Assembly (NCBI GenBank): GCA_016858145.1
Contig: JAEHOE010000133.1
Location: forward strand, 290,793 to 354,792
Direction of reading: 5' to 3'
DNA: 64,000 nt
From: Edaphochlamys debaryana
Taxonomy: Eukaryota > Chlorophyta > Chlorophyceae > Chlamydomonadales
The position numbers were made by a program, and so were the translations under genes. The notes under the pieces were generated by a model that saw only the letters and a program-made list of their open reading frames with translations, ran no database searches and was not told the origin of the DNA. The first letter of the stretch is position 1. The number at the start of each line of letters is the position of its first letter. Positions 41,589 through 58,133 of the stretch are shown in pieces.

Positions 41589-44580
41589 CTAACGCCGAAG
41601 GCGGAAGCCCAGCGGGCCGAAACCGAGGGCGCTGAAGGCGGCTGAGGCAATGGACCCCAGACCCATACGCTTCTGACTTTGGGGCTTGCTTGGCGGTGAC
41701 GACGACCGCGCGGAGTGCATGGTTGCGGTCGGCGAGGACGGGGCCTCTGCGAGGCAAGAAACGACATTGTATTCGTTGGGTCTTTGACCCGGCCATGTAG
41801 CTCGAGCCTTTCGGGATAAGGTCAGCAGGGAACTTGCATGCACGGAGTCGGGGCAGCCCTTTCTACGCACCTGACGATGCCGCCGCAGCGACGACCGCCG
41901 AGCCAGACGCCTTGCCCGCCGCCGCCGGTGAGGCGCCGGCCGCCGCCGCCGCTGCCTCCCTGGCCGCCGCCGCCATGCGCGCCGCCAGCAGCTCCCGCAC
42001 CGGCTGCGGCAGCTCCACGCTCTCCGTCGGGCTGCCGGAGCCGTCCGCCTCCACATGCCGGCCGTTGCCGTTGCCGTTCCCGTTGCTGTAGCCGTTCCCG
42101 TTGGCGTACCCGTTGCCGTTCCTGTAGCCCTCCCCGTTACCGTTACCGTTGCTGTAGCCGTTACCGTTGCCGTTGCTGACGGCGGCCATGGAGCTGCCGA
42201 CCGAGGCGAGGCCCTGCAGCTGCTGCATCTGCGCCTGCGCCGCGCCGTCGCCGCCCAGGGTGGCCAGCGCTCCGGCCACCAGGCCCGCCTCCTCGGCCAG
42301 GCTGGCCCACACGAGCCCCGCCTCCAGGTCAGCGGAGGCCGTGGGCGAGCCCGCGGGGGAGCTGCCGGGCGTGGGGCTGCCCGAGGAGGCGCCGTCGGTC
42401 CCGCTAGCCGTGCCGGTAGCCTGCGGGGCGAGGCACAGGGACGGCAGTGGGCCGGGGCGCAGTTTTGTAAGGGGTCGGACAGGGAACAAGGCGGCAGGGT
42501 TGCCACCTTGGATGGGTGAAGGCAGGGAGCCGCAGGAGAATGCTCGCCGGTCTAGGCGCGCAGGCCGCCCGGCGCCTCACCCGGCTCTGCTCCCTCCGCA
42601 GCAGCTCCTGGGCGGCGCTGATGAGCTCCTCCGCGCGCGAGTCCAGCTCCCCGCGCATGAAGGGGCTGGGCGCGGGCGGGCCGTCCGTGCTGCCCGCGGC
42701 GGACGCGGCGGACAGCAGCGACGGGCCTGCGAGGGCCAATCAGCCGTGAGGGCCATTTCCGCAACAGCACCAGCCCCTTTCCAGCCTTCGGCCTGCGCTC
42801 TGGCCTCGCTTGAAGGCTTGGAACCGTCCCAAAACAGAACGCCCTGTGCAGTGTCCTTGCGCGGTCCTCACCGTTCCAGGACTCGAGCACGTTGGCGAAG
42901 GAGATGCGGCGCAGCGCTGGCGGCATGCGCACGCTGTCGATGGCGAGCAGCAGCACGTGGTCGCTGGCGTCGGCCTCGGGCTCGGCCTCCGTGTCGCTGT
43001 CGGCGCTGGAGGTGGCGGGGATGGCGGCCACGGGCCTGCGCAGGGGGCGGTCACACGTGCCCAGGGGCGGTCACACGTGCTGGCGGAAGGAATGCAGGTT
43101 TGGGGACAGGCTGGGGGCGCGTGGGAGTGCAGGGTGCGGGGCGGTGCAGCAGGGACAGACCGTCCAGAGTAGGCCGGGGGCCCGTGCGCGCATGCAGGTA
43201 CGCACCCGCGCGGCGCCTTGATGCCCCGGTGCGCCCCCGGCTGCGGCTCCACGCCCAGCATGTCGCCCAGCGCGTCCACCGTGCTCGACTGCTCCGCCAG
43301 GGCCTCGCTCAGGCGGGCCATCTCCTGCGCGTGCCGCATGCGCTCAGCCATGCTCGCGTCCTGCGGGGGCAAGGCGGGGAAGGGGGAACAGGTGGGTCGT
43401 CCAGAGTGCTCAAGTCACATCATGGCACGGAAGCGTAGGTGCCGCCTACGTCAAAAGGCCGTATCGGGTGCAACAGGGGACGTGGCCAGAGCGGGACTCA
43501 CGTTGCCGTGGCTGTCGGCCGACAGCTTGGAGCGGCGCTTGCGCAGGAACTCGAGCGTGGCGCGACCGGTCTCGTAGGCGTCCTGGATGTTGGCACGGGG
43601 CAGCGCCAGGGCCATGCCGGTGCTCTCCGTCTGGTTGTAGTGGCAGGTCAGGTAGACGACCACCTCAACCGGCAGGTCCTCGCCGTCCTCGTCGGCCTGC
43701 ACGACCCGGTTGGCGCCGCCCTCCCACCGCACGTGCCCTCCCTCCGTGGCAATGATCTGCCGGGTAGGGGCCCACAAAAGGAGCGTCAAGGTCAGGGAAG
43801 GCGACATGGAAACGGGGCGGTGTGTGGCAGAGTGCAAGGGACAAAGGAGGCAGGTGTCGGAGCGTTTGCCCGTGCTCAGGCATCCGCGTGCCTTGTCAAC
43901 TGCCCGCCTACCTTGAACTCGAAGGACGTTTTGGGCAGGGTGCACTCCAGCGACCAGCGGTGCCCCTCCGACCAGTTCATCTGCGGTGCCGTGCTGGGGC
44001 TCCAGGAACCCAGCTCCGAGAGAGAGCCGACAACCTGAGACACGGTGGTAAAGGTACGGAGGCGGGCTGGGCATCAGGCCTGCGCCAGACCCCGCAAGCG
44101 CAAGGCACGGAAGCCCGGGTGCCAGGACCTCGGTTTCAACGCGCACCTGGAGCATCTGTCCCGGTCTCGTGACGTATTCGGGCACGAGAAAGCGATACCG
44201 GACCAGTCCGGGTGGCCGGGCCAGGGCCGTGCTTCCGGGGACCACCAGAGCAGCGACGCCGGCTGGCGCGGAGGAGCTGGGTCCGGCAGGTGCCTCGACT
44301 TGCCAGGCCGCGACCTGGCGCGTGGAGCAACAGAACAGAGCTCAAAGCAAGACGAGGTGGCGTGTGGGCGCCCCTGCCGGAGTGTGCTCCCGACGCCGAG
44401 GCGGTTTCGACGTCGCGGGTGTTGCGATTGCCCCAACGGCCCTTAATGCGACCGCATTTCGCGATCAAACCCTGGCAAAGAGTTCTTCACAGAGCAGCAG
44501 GTCGCTGGCAAAGCCGCGGTGTATATACCGGAACAGGTGCGTCCCATGGCCACGCGCGGCCCCAACGCTATGCGGGCCAT
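41589..44580 (-). CDS. CBM20 starch-binding-domain protein
   Basis: Likely plastid protein that binds starch. Nine exons: 44580-44491, 44314-44147, 44034-43912, 43756-43502, 43360-43206, 43035-42872, 42726-42581, 42420-41871, 41746-41589; all junctions keep phase; 602 residues. The CBM20 domain (about 45-160) shows VRYRFLVPEYVTRPGQMLQV, GSLSELGSW, HRWSLEC and VRWEGGANR, including the Trp and NR positions typical of the family. Helical segments follow (AERMRHAQEMARLSEALAEQ, then AEELISAAQELLRREQ), then an Asn-Gly repeat region and the tail SIASAAFSALGFGPLGF. Exon 1, a short Arg/Ala transit-like leader, is the least certain part. A role at the pyrenoid starch sheath is possible but not shown. 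Confidence 0.82.
42063..42175 (-). repeat. Asn-Gly-rich minisatellite in the CBM20 protein
   Basis: Imperfect repeats of ccgttgccgttgccgtt type read on the minus strand as NGNGNGY-like units over about 38 residues. The tract is in frame and probably length-variable. It forms a flexible linker between the helical region and the C-terminal part. Confidence 0.85.
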
Positions 44581-46103
44581 CGAGCGAGCCTCATCATGTC
44601 TAAGTCGACGGCTGATTGCGTGCGTATCCGCGCCCGGCGTGTCCGCGCTCCGCCCCTCGCGCGAGCCCCGACCGTCCACAGCTTACCGTCGCATAACGCT
44701 CGTGTCTGTGGCCGTTGACCGCATCCAGGCCGCCATCGATGAGCCTAGGCTGTGCAGACGGGCCTCGCCCGAGCGTTGGCCGCAGGAGACTTGGGCTTTG
44801 GGTGCATCGACCAGTCGCCTTTTGGCACGGCCCTAATTTTGTAAAGGACTGCATGCTTGGGGCTCCTCCCCGAGTGCGGCCGCGTCAGGGGTTCAGGGCT
44901 AGAGCTAGGGCTTGGGGCCAACAACACCCGTTGGACAGCCCGCGACGCTCGCGGTCGCCTGGAGCAACCGGTCACAGCTAGTTTATGGGCGCGCTGCTGT
45001 GAGTTTCGCGGGTATGCTGAGGAAGAGCAAAATTCACGGCCATTCACACACAACGGCCGCAGCATCGCACGGCATCGCCGTACCACATACGGTCCGAGCC
45101 GAGGACCCAGTCCCCGGCTCTCTTGGCTGTAAAGAGGAGTGTGACGCGGGGAAGGGTCAGCGAGTTATAATGCAAGCGAGTCCCCTCCCTCAGCCTTGAC
45201 ACGTCTTGACATGCACCGGCCCCCTCCGGCCCCGACATGCCCGCGAGCTCCAGCCTGCTCAGAGCGACCCCAGGCCCCGCCGAATCGAAACGGCAACAGA
45301 CAGGAGATGGACTACCGCCAGTCCATGCCCGCGGGAGGGTGCCGTGCTGTGTGTCTTGAGCATCGCCCTCCTCAATAGACCTCAACACCCCCGCCCTCGG
45401 ACCCCGCTCGCACCCGCCCCTGCTCCGTCTTCCTCCGTGCTCTCGACCCTGCTCGACCGCCCGCCCGCCACGCCAGGCCATCCAGCTCCGCGTACGCCTT
45501 GCAAGCCCAGTTGCCTATTTTCCGGCTGTGGCGTGTGTCGGGCCCTAAACTTCTGCGACATGCCGGCGCATGTCTCGTGGAAGCGACACAGGAAGGAAGA
45601 ACGACACATTGTAGCGGTTTGGGAAGTTGAGGAGAGGTGGCTCATCCTGTCAAACCGGTGTGGGAAGAAGCCGGGCACTGGCCATCATGCGGGCGCGTTG
45701 TCCGAAATCTGCGCGACGCCCCAACACCCTCGCTTTCCTCTGTCTTCAATACTCCTACAGCTCCTTTTGCTCCTAGGACCACTGAGCCCCAAACACGTAG
45801 CAAGCTCAAGTTTGGTGGCCCGGGTGGCTGCCTCCTTCATAGCCTCCGCGTTGTGCCCCGGCTAGTTAAGCTCAAGCTCATAGCGAAGTTGTGCACACAC
45901 ACGCTTTTTGCCCCGGGTTGCGGGCGCGTACGCCCGGACCCAGACTGCGCGGACGCCAAGAGGATACAGCGCCACGTTTCTGAGAGTCCAACATGGCGAG
46001 CTAGCAGGCCACAAGCAGGCCACTCTGGGCTTTGCCAGGCGCAACAAGCTGGTCGCGAGCTGCGTTGGGAGGCCGTCCCTAGGGACGCCCAAGCGCAGCT
46101 ACG
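44581..46103. other. Divergent intergenic region (CBM20 gene / CDKL kinase)
   Basis: 1.5 kb between two divergent starts with no recognised gene on either strand. It should carry both promoters. A TATA-like ttataatg lies near 45166, but it is far from either start. Confidence 0.5.
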
Positions 46104-51716
<5,613 letters not shown>

Positions 51717-53619
51717 GCGTGCGAGCGAAGCACGAGGAGGGGAACGGATGGACGGACGCGTGCATGCGTGAGCGGCGGATGGAGGCGAGCGAGCGAGGAG
51801 GGCGTGGCATGAGCTTCTGTGCCGGTAGCATTGCCCTGGTACTGGCGCCTTGCAGACGGCTGAGCGGTGGCGAGCGGTTGCGCAGTGGCCACCTGGTTCT
51901 GGAGGGAGGTAAATCGAGGGAGGGGGGAAGTGGAAGGATCGGCCAAGGGCTGGAGGACAGAGGCTTGGCGCGCGACGGACTGCGGACTACGGAAGGTGGA
52001 GCGCGATTCAGCGCTATGGGAGAGGGCAAAGGGCAAGGATGGGAAGGAATGTGCAGTCTGCGCTTCATGCCAAGCGGTGCCGACCACATGGGGCCGGCCC
52101 GTGGGTGACATGTGCTTGGCAGTCATAAAGAGGTGACAAGGGGGGCTGCTAGGGGGGTTCAACATGGTGCCATCTGTGATCTCGCGGGGTGGCTTTCGTG
52201 GCCCTGGGTACTCTGGGTAAGGGGCAGTCAGGGGTCGGGCAGAACTGGGTTGCGAGGAACATCTTAATCTGGCCGGCTTTATGGCCGTGTGCAATTCGCA
52301 AGCACATCGATGTTTCCGGGGGGTAGCCTGCGCGCTGCAGAGTGCGCTGTGTCATAATGAACTTATCGGGCGGTTCCTGGCGCTGCGTGGGGGCTGACGG
52401 GTTGTGGTAAAAGTGGGAAAGCGGCATCAGCTGGCTTCTCTCGACTGTTCTTGTGGGTTTGAAGGGCGCTGTGGTGGCGATGGTATCAAGTTCCAGCCAT
52501 TCGGTTGGTCATGGCTGTGCGGATGCGAGGTTCGACGAAAGGAATGTGGTCTGAGCGTTTCAAAGCTCTGGTCTGCGCCTACACTGGATGGGGAGGGGCC
52601 GACGGTAGATTTAAGAGCTCGTGGGACGCGCTGCTGGGCTCGAGTCCTGTGGACTGAAGCTGTGGAGCTGGCCGGCTTCAGGCCTGCGTGTCTGTCGTCA
52701 AAAGCCGTGCACGTGTGCTGGTGATAAGAGGAATGCCGGCCGGCCGGCTCCGGTCGTGTCGGGGCCTATTTGGCGGGTGCGGTTCCGCGCGTGTCAGTCC
52801 GCGGCGCACTGGCCAAGTGTTAGTATTGTTGGCTCGCTGGCGATTCTTGGGTGCGGGATGCTGACTGCAGAGCGCTTGCTGCGCTGCAGCGGCGGGGCGT
52901 GCATCGCCGTGAGCCGAGTGGAGTGCACGGGCCCAGGCCATGCCGGACCGCCGACACTGAGCGTAGGGACGGGGTCGAGCAGCGGCGGTGCTAGGCCGCA
53001 TCGACCGCACTTGTGGGCCCCTTTGTGAGTACGTCAGCTGGCTGAGCTCTGTCTCGTGCTTGCAGTCGCAGGCGGCAGAGCTGGGGGCCCTTCAACTAAG
53101 CTGGGCGCGTTCTGGGCTTCGCTCTGCGCCCTAGTCGCGTGGAGTTGGTGTAGGTGTACCCTGGCGTATGGGGCTGCGCAAGCCGTGGCTTGAGCAGGGG
53201 CGCGGGGCCCTGAAGGAGGAGTGCCCGCCTGTTGGGGCGTGCAGGGGATGCGGGCGGAGGGTGCGCGTGTTTGTCAGGTGCAGGGCGCATTGTGCGTTGC
53301 AAGGCCCAGATGCCCAGAGAAGAGTCTCAGTACCACACTCTTCCACAGACCAGACCGCACGGCCCCCTGACCAGTCCTCCAGCGCAGCCTACCCAGCTGC
53401 CCACTGTACTTCGCACGAAGGCCCGCGACCCTGGCGCTCTGCAGCCCTTGTGTCCCGGCGTGGCTGCGGTGGTCTCCGCGGGTCCACAGCGCTGCTATCA
53501 AGCGCGATGCGTCTTGCCTGAGGCCTCCCGCGCACCGCGAGCGCGCACGCAACCGCGCTCGCGACCGCGGCCTCCAGGCACCCTCTTGCTCACACAACAG
53601 CTTACACACGACTTTCAGC
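51717..53619. other. Long 3' region of the CDKL kinase and upstream region of the reductase gene
   Basis: 1.9 kb without a recognised gene. No TGTAA was seen until 53632, which lies inside the next gene's first codons. Either the kinase 3' UTR is long, another signal is used, or part of this belongs to the 5' region of the next gene. Confidence 0.45.
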
Positions 53620-54970
53620 ATGCAAGACAGCTGTAAGCTCGGTCCTCTCCAAGCCCCACCTGCTCGCGCTTCAGGCGCGGGGAGCGACCAGTCTGACTTG
53701 AGCTCTGGCAGCCACGCGCCCGACGCTGGGCCCAGCCCCCAACCCCGCCCCGGCCCCGCCCCAACATCCGCTCCCGACCCGCCGCCACCCGCGCCCCGCG
53801 TCGTCTACTACGTGGCCTGCTCCCTGGATGGATTCATCACGGACTCACGTGGCAGCGTGGACTGGCTGATGCAGTTCGAGCCGGGCGGGGAGTCGGCGTT
53901 GCCGGCGCAGGCGCCCACGGGGGAGGGCGGAGGGCCGGCGGCAGCAGGGAGTGGTGTGGCAGCCAGCGGCGGTGCAGGAGACTCGGGCGCTGGGGCGGAG
54001 GCTGGAGTGGGTGGCGGGGAGAGTGGCTACGGCTATGAGGCGTTTCTGGCAGGCGTGGGCGCCGTGGTGATGGGCCGAGTCACGTATGAGGAGTGCCTCA
54101 AGCTCAGTCCAGGCGGCGAGTGGTGAGTCGCTGGGATGCAACATCGACTTGGAGCTAATCCGCCAGCTTGGACAAAGAGGGCTTTTGCCAGGAGCCCAGT
54201 ACTTGCGGGCGGGCTAAAGCCCGACGTTGCGTGCACCGAGCCACCGTGCCCTCACCGGTGTCCTACCCGCCTCCACCTCCCGCCCCCTCAGGCCCTACCC
54301 AGGCAAGCGCGCCGTCGTCCTCACCCGCACACCGGACCGCCTGCGCAGCGGACCCGCCACCGGGGCGCCGCCGCCGCCCCCGGGTGTGTGCTTCACCAGC
54401 CGGGACCCGCGGGCAGTGGTCGCCGACCTCCGCTGGGGCGCATCAGCTGAGGAGGCAGCCATCGGCGTGCCCAGAGACTCCAGCACCGGCGCGGGCTCTC
54501 GTCAGCCTGCGGTCGCAAACCTCGAGGCCCTTGCTCTAGAAGCCGGGCCCTTGCAGGAAGGCTCTGAGGAAGGAGGGCGGGGAGCGCTGGCGGGGGCGCA
54601 GGCGCAGGCTGGTGCCCCAGGCCTGGGGAGTGGAGCCGCGTGGGCTGGGGGCGGAGACGGCGGGGACGTGTGGTTGGTGGGCGGCGGGGGCCTGGCGGCA
54701 AGTCTGCTGTACGGCGGGCAGTTGGACGAGCTGGTGGTGTCCATTGTTCCGGTGGTGCTGGGGCCGGGCGGAGCGCCGCTGTTCGGGAGGCCCAGCACAG
54801 GGGGGGATGCTGAGGGGGGCCGCCCTGTGCCAAGCGTGGAATCTGTTGGGGCGCTGGAGGCAGGGGTACAGGCGGGGGCAGGCGTCCTCCCGATCGCCAA
54901 GCTGGAGCTGCTCAGCTGCCGGGCCTTCCCCAACGGCATCGTCATGAACACGTACCGGGTCAGGCGCTGA
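53620..54970 (+). CDS. RibD C-terminal / DHFR-like reductase domain protein
   Basis: Belongs to the family holding the reductase domain of RibD and stand-alone DHFR-like NADPH reductases; the substrate is unknown. Two exons, 53620-54122 and 54292-54970, phase 2 (Trp split); 393 residues. Motifs in order: VVYYVACSLDGFITD (N-terminal strand and helix), VGAVVMGRVTYEECL, PYPGKRAVVLTR, WLVGGGGLAASLLYGG (NADPH-binding Gly-rich loop), LDELVVSIVPVVLGPG. About 60 Pro/Ala/Ser-rich residues precede the domain. Two Gly/Ala-rich inserts enlarge it well beyond the usual length of about 200. No deaminase domain is present, so this is not a complete RibD. Confidence 0.85.
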
Positions 54971-55252
54971 GGTGGGGCGGGGTGCAGGCCTTGGGCCCAA
55001 ACGTGCTGACGTGCATGGCCGTCAGGCCTGTGTTGGTTGCCCAGAGACGCACCGCCGCACCGGTAAAGCGTGATTAGACTGATGAGTGGCACAACGGTGA
55101 GACGGTGACCATACGACGGGCCGCGGGGAGGCGTCAACGAAGGGAAGCTCTCGGTTGTGTGTGTAGGGCGTGGGCCGAAAGAGGGCCAAGGCATCGTGGG
55201 GGCATCGTGCACTGCGCTGCATTGCGCTTTGCTTTCAATCCTAGGGGGCCTG
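54971..55252. other. 3' flank of the reductase gene
   Basis: Short non-coding stretch up to the psbP promoter duplicate. No TGTAA was found. Confidence 0.4.
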
Positions 55253-55563
55253 GGCCACGGGGGCGGCAGCGAAAGCCTTGGCGGTGAGGGCGGCCATTGT
55301 GCTTTGGTTTAGTTTGGGCTGGCAACCGTGTTCCAGGTGACAGGGAGACCGTGAGCGCGGAGCGCGCTATGTGCAAGCATGGCATTGGGGATCTGCCTGC
55401 CGTACTGCCCATCGCGCAAGCAGACGCGCGCCGGAAGAGACGCTCTGAGGGGGTCGTGTTGCACTAGAGCGACCTGGGGTTGAACTATGTTGTTGCACTC
55501 GACTAGAACGGGGTGCGGCGCCACGAGGCGCACGAACGCGAGCGTGTCGCCCCCTCGTCGATC
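55253..55563 (-). repeat. Duplicate of the psbP 5' region and first 15 codons
   Basis: Direct repeat of 57823-58133 at an offset of 2,570 bp, with two mismatches in about 311 bp (55491 T for A, 55513 G for A). It carries the psbP upstream sequence and ATG (55297-55295) with the codons for MAALTAKAFAAAPVA. Similarity then ends, and the frame reads QAP and stops at 55241. It is a truncated promoter plus start-codon copy, so an 18-residue peptide at most. Confidence 0.92.
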
Positions 55564-56417
55564 CCGCGAGCAAGGGTTCTGGTGTCGCACTCTACGCGGC
55601 ACTACCAAGTGCACCTCGGCCTCTGTCAAGCCTAGGCTAGTCTGGGCTAGTGCTTTGTCAGGCTCAAGTCTGATCCGGCTGCCAGGTGTGGAGAGTACAC
55701 ATAGGGTTACCATCCTGGAGGGCTGCGCTGGCTGCTAGGCGGCAAGTCTGGGGACAAGGGAATAACACCTAATCCATAATGCAACTGCTGCATGGAGTGG
55801 GTCTCGACTGATCATGGGGGGATCACAGCAGCAGGGCACATACGGCACAGTCTTCATGATCTTCTCAGGTTACAGGGACATCAGCCTGGTCAGGCCTAGC
55901 CGCTGCGACGAAGGGGAACGAAAGACTATGAACACACGAAAACCTCTCTTGGCACATTTTGCTGGGAGACCCTTGGCAAAATTGTTCGATACACCTTCGT
56001 CCGATGAGGCCCCGAGCCGGGCGACGCCCTGTCTCCACAGCCCCGCGGCCCACTCCACCAGTTTTATCCCAGCCCCACCGGCATCCACCGCCAAGCCGTC
56101 GAGCTGTCCTCCAGTGCCGAGCCCACACACCACCCCGCAAACCAACACACTATCAGGTCCGCTTGCAGTGCGTGGCTGAAGGCCAGATCGGACACCAGCA
56201 GGCACGAAGGCGCACAAGCACCCCCCTCCATTAGACCGCCATTAGCCACACCTCCTCGCCGCCGCCCTCCAGCTGCTGCGCCCTCGCCAGATCACTCTAG
56301 CTCAGCGCTGCCTCATACGGGTCGGCAGCGCCACTGCCTCCGCGTTCTCGGGCTTTAAGCCCTCGGCCACTCAGCAGTCAGACCGCTCCCACACCAAGAA
56401 GGTTTGGGGTGACGCAT
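55564..56417. other. psbP 3' flank
   Basis: No gene is seen. It lies between the duplicate fragment and the psbP stop. It contains a minus-strand TGTAA (55870-55874) about 545 nt beyond the stop. Confidence 0.5.
55870..55874 (-). terminator. TGTAA poly(A) signal candidate of psbP
   Basis: Plus-strand TTACA within ggttacaggg. It lies at a typical 3' UTR distance from the psbP stop at 56418. Confidence 0.5.
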
Positions 56418-57867
56418 TTAAGCGACGGTGAAGGACTCCACAATGCCGCGGGCGTTCTTCTCCTCGCTCTTGTACCACCGCTTGTCGCCGACCTGGACCT
56501 TGGCGATGTAGAGCTTGTTGTCCGAGCCCACGGCGGCGGAGAAGACCTGGTGGTGGCCACCCTCATCGCCGTCAGCTGCAGGTAGGAGCAGGGGGAGGAC
56601 AAGTTAGTAAGAACATTGGCCAGACAGGTGGCATGGAGGGAGACAAAGCAGGTGGGGCAGGAAGCAGGCCCTGATGCAGATAGGTGAAGGTAGGCAAAGC
56701 AGCTCACCGGTGCGGGTCAGGACCTCGATCCTGTAGTACTTCTTGCCCTTCTTGTCGGTGGCGGTCTCGGCCTCCAGCAGAGCGGCAACGGCAACCTTGT
56801 TGGGGGCGAAGCCACCCTCGGACTGGGTCTCGCCTGCAGGAGAGGAGGAATGAGAAAGGGTGAGTCATGATGGAGGCGGCAATAGGAGGGGACAAAACAC
56901 AGGAAGAACTGGCATGGAAGCCAGCACTGGCTCTGAAAGCCGGCGACGGACAGCAGGCCGGGAGGGCGGGCAGGGGGCCACGGTATGCACCGACGTGTCA
57001 CGCGAACGGTACTCGCCGGAGTAGGCGGACTTGCCCAGCAGGAAGGAGTACTGCTCCAGGAACTTCTCGGGCGAGCCGAAGTCCTCAATCGACTTCTTGT
57101 CAGTGGGGTTGGCCAGGACGATCATGTGGTTGGCGTCGTAGGCGTTGTCCTGGTAGCTGCGCACCATAACGGGAAAAAAAGGTCAGACAAGCAGCCCAGA
57201 GCGAGGGGGCACCGACCCAGAAGTATCCGCGGGTCGCGACAAAGATCGAAACGAAGTCGACCCAGGTCAGCAAGCGCGTCCGAAAGGATCGGCAGATCTG
57301 CGCGCGCCAATATCCCAGAGGTTGCTACGCGTAGCGCTTGGCTGAATAGCGAGCCCGGGGACGCGGCAAGCTGCGTCGGCACCATGCCCGCGCTCACCGC
57401 AGGATAGTGCCAGCGAACTCGCGCTCCTTGCTGGGGTTCCACTTGGCGGGCAGCTGGACGGTGAAGCCGTCACCAACGTAGCCGATGAAGCCGGACTTGT
57501 TGGTCACCTTGCCCCAAATGTTGGCGGACTCGCCGGAAGCGGCGAAGGCCGGGGCGACGTTGCTGGACACCAGGGCGGCGGCACCAGCCAGACCAGCCAG
57601 GGCAGCACGGCGGCTCTGCGGGCGCGGCGAGAGGATAAGGCGTCAGGCTAAGCCCGAACGCCTGCATCGCTTCCCAACGCTCGGTGCCGGGCCACGCCAG
57701 AGCTCCAATTTCGCCCGATCTTAGCTGTGCTGGACACCACTACGCCATCGGATGCTCCTACGTACCACATCCTGGGGAGCCTGGGCGCGCACGACCACGC
57801 TCGAGCGGCGCGAGGCCGGCTTGGCCACGGGGGCGGCAGCGAAAGCCTTGGCGGTGAGGGCGGCCAT
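56418..57867 (-). CDS. PSBP: PsbP, 23-kDa oxygen-evolving enhancer protein 2 of photosystem II
   Basis: Extrinsic thylakoid-lumen subunit that helps retain Ca and Cl at the water-splitting Mn cluster. Five exons: 57867-57766, 57615-57398, 57156-57017, 56833-56708, 56575-56418; 247 residues, the usual algal length. The leader is bipartite: a stroma-targeting MAALTAKAFAAAPVAKPASR, then a twin-arginine lumen signal (SRRAALAGLAGAAAL) with likely cleavage after APAFA (residue 59). The mature part has NIWGKVTNKSGFIGY, LPAKWNPSKE, FLLGKSAYSGETQSEGGFAP, TADGDEGG and KVQVGDKRW, all PsbP hallmarks. The third intron uses a GC donor (TCCG|GCGAGT). This is the only one that gives SGETQ. Confidence 0.96.
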
Positions 57868-58133
57868 TGTGCTTTGGTTTAGTTTGGGCTGGCAACCGTG
57901 TTCCAGGTGACAGGGAGACCGTGAGCGCGGAGCGCGCTATGTGCAAGCATGGCATTGGGGATCTGCCTGCCGTACTGCCCATCGCGCAAGCAGACGCGCG
58001 CCGGAAGAGACGCTCTGAGGGGGTCGTGTTGCACTAGAGCGACCTGGGGTTGAACTATGTAGTTGCACTCGACTAGAACGGGATGCGGCGCCACGAGGCG
58101 CACGAACGCGAGCGTGTCGCCCCCTCGTCGATC
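57823..58133 (-). repeat. psbP promoter, 5' UTR and first codons (functional copy of the 311-bp direct repeat)
   Basis: The active partner of 55253-55563. It holds the ATG at 57867-57865 and 266 bp upstream, presumably core promoter and 5' UTR. No clear TATA box is visible. The two copies flank the psbP body as direct repeats, so recombination between them would delete it. Confidence 0.9.

Noticed and set aside
55253..55563. The psbP duplicate as a second functional psbP gene
   Set aside because: Only the 5' region and 15 codons are present. The frame stops after 18 residues and no other psbP exons follow.
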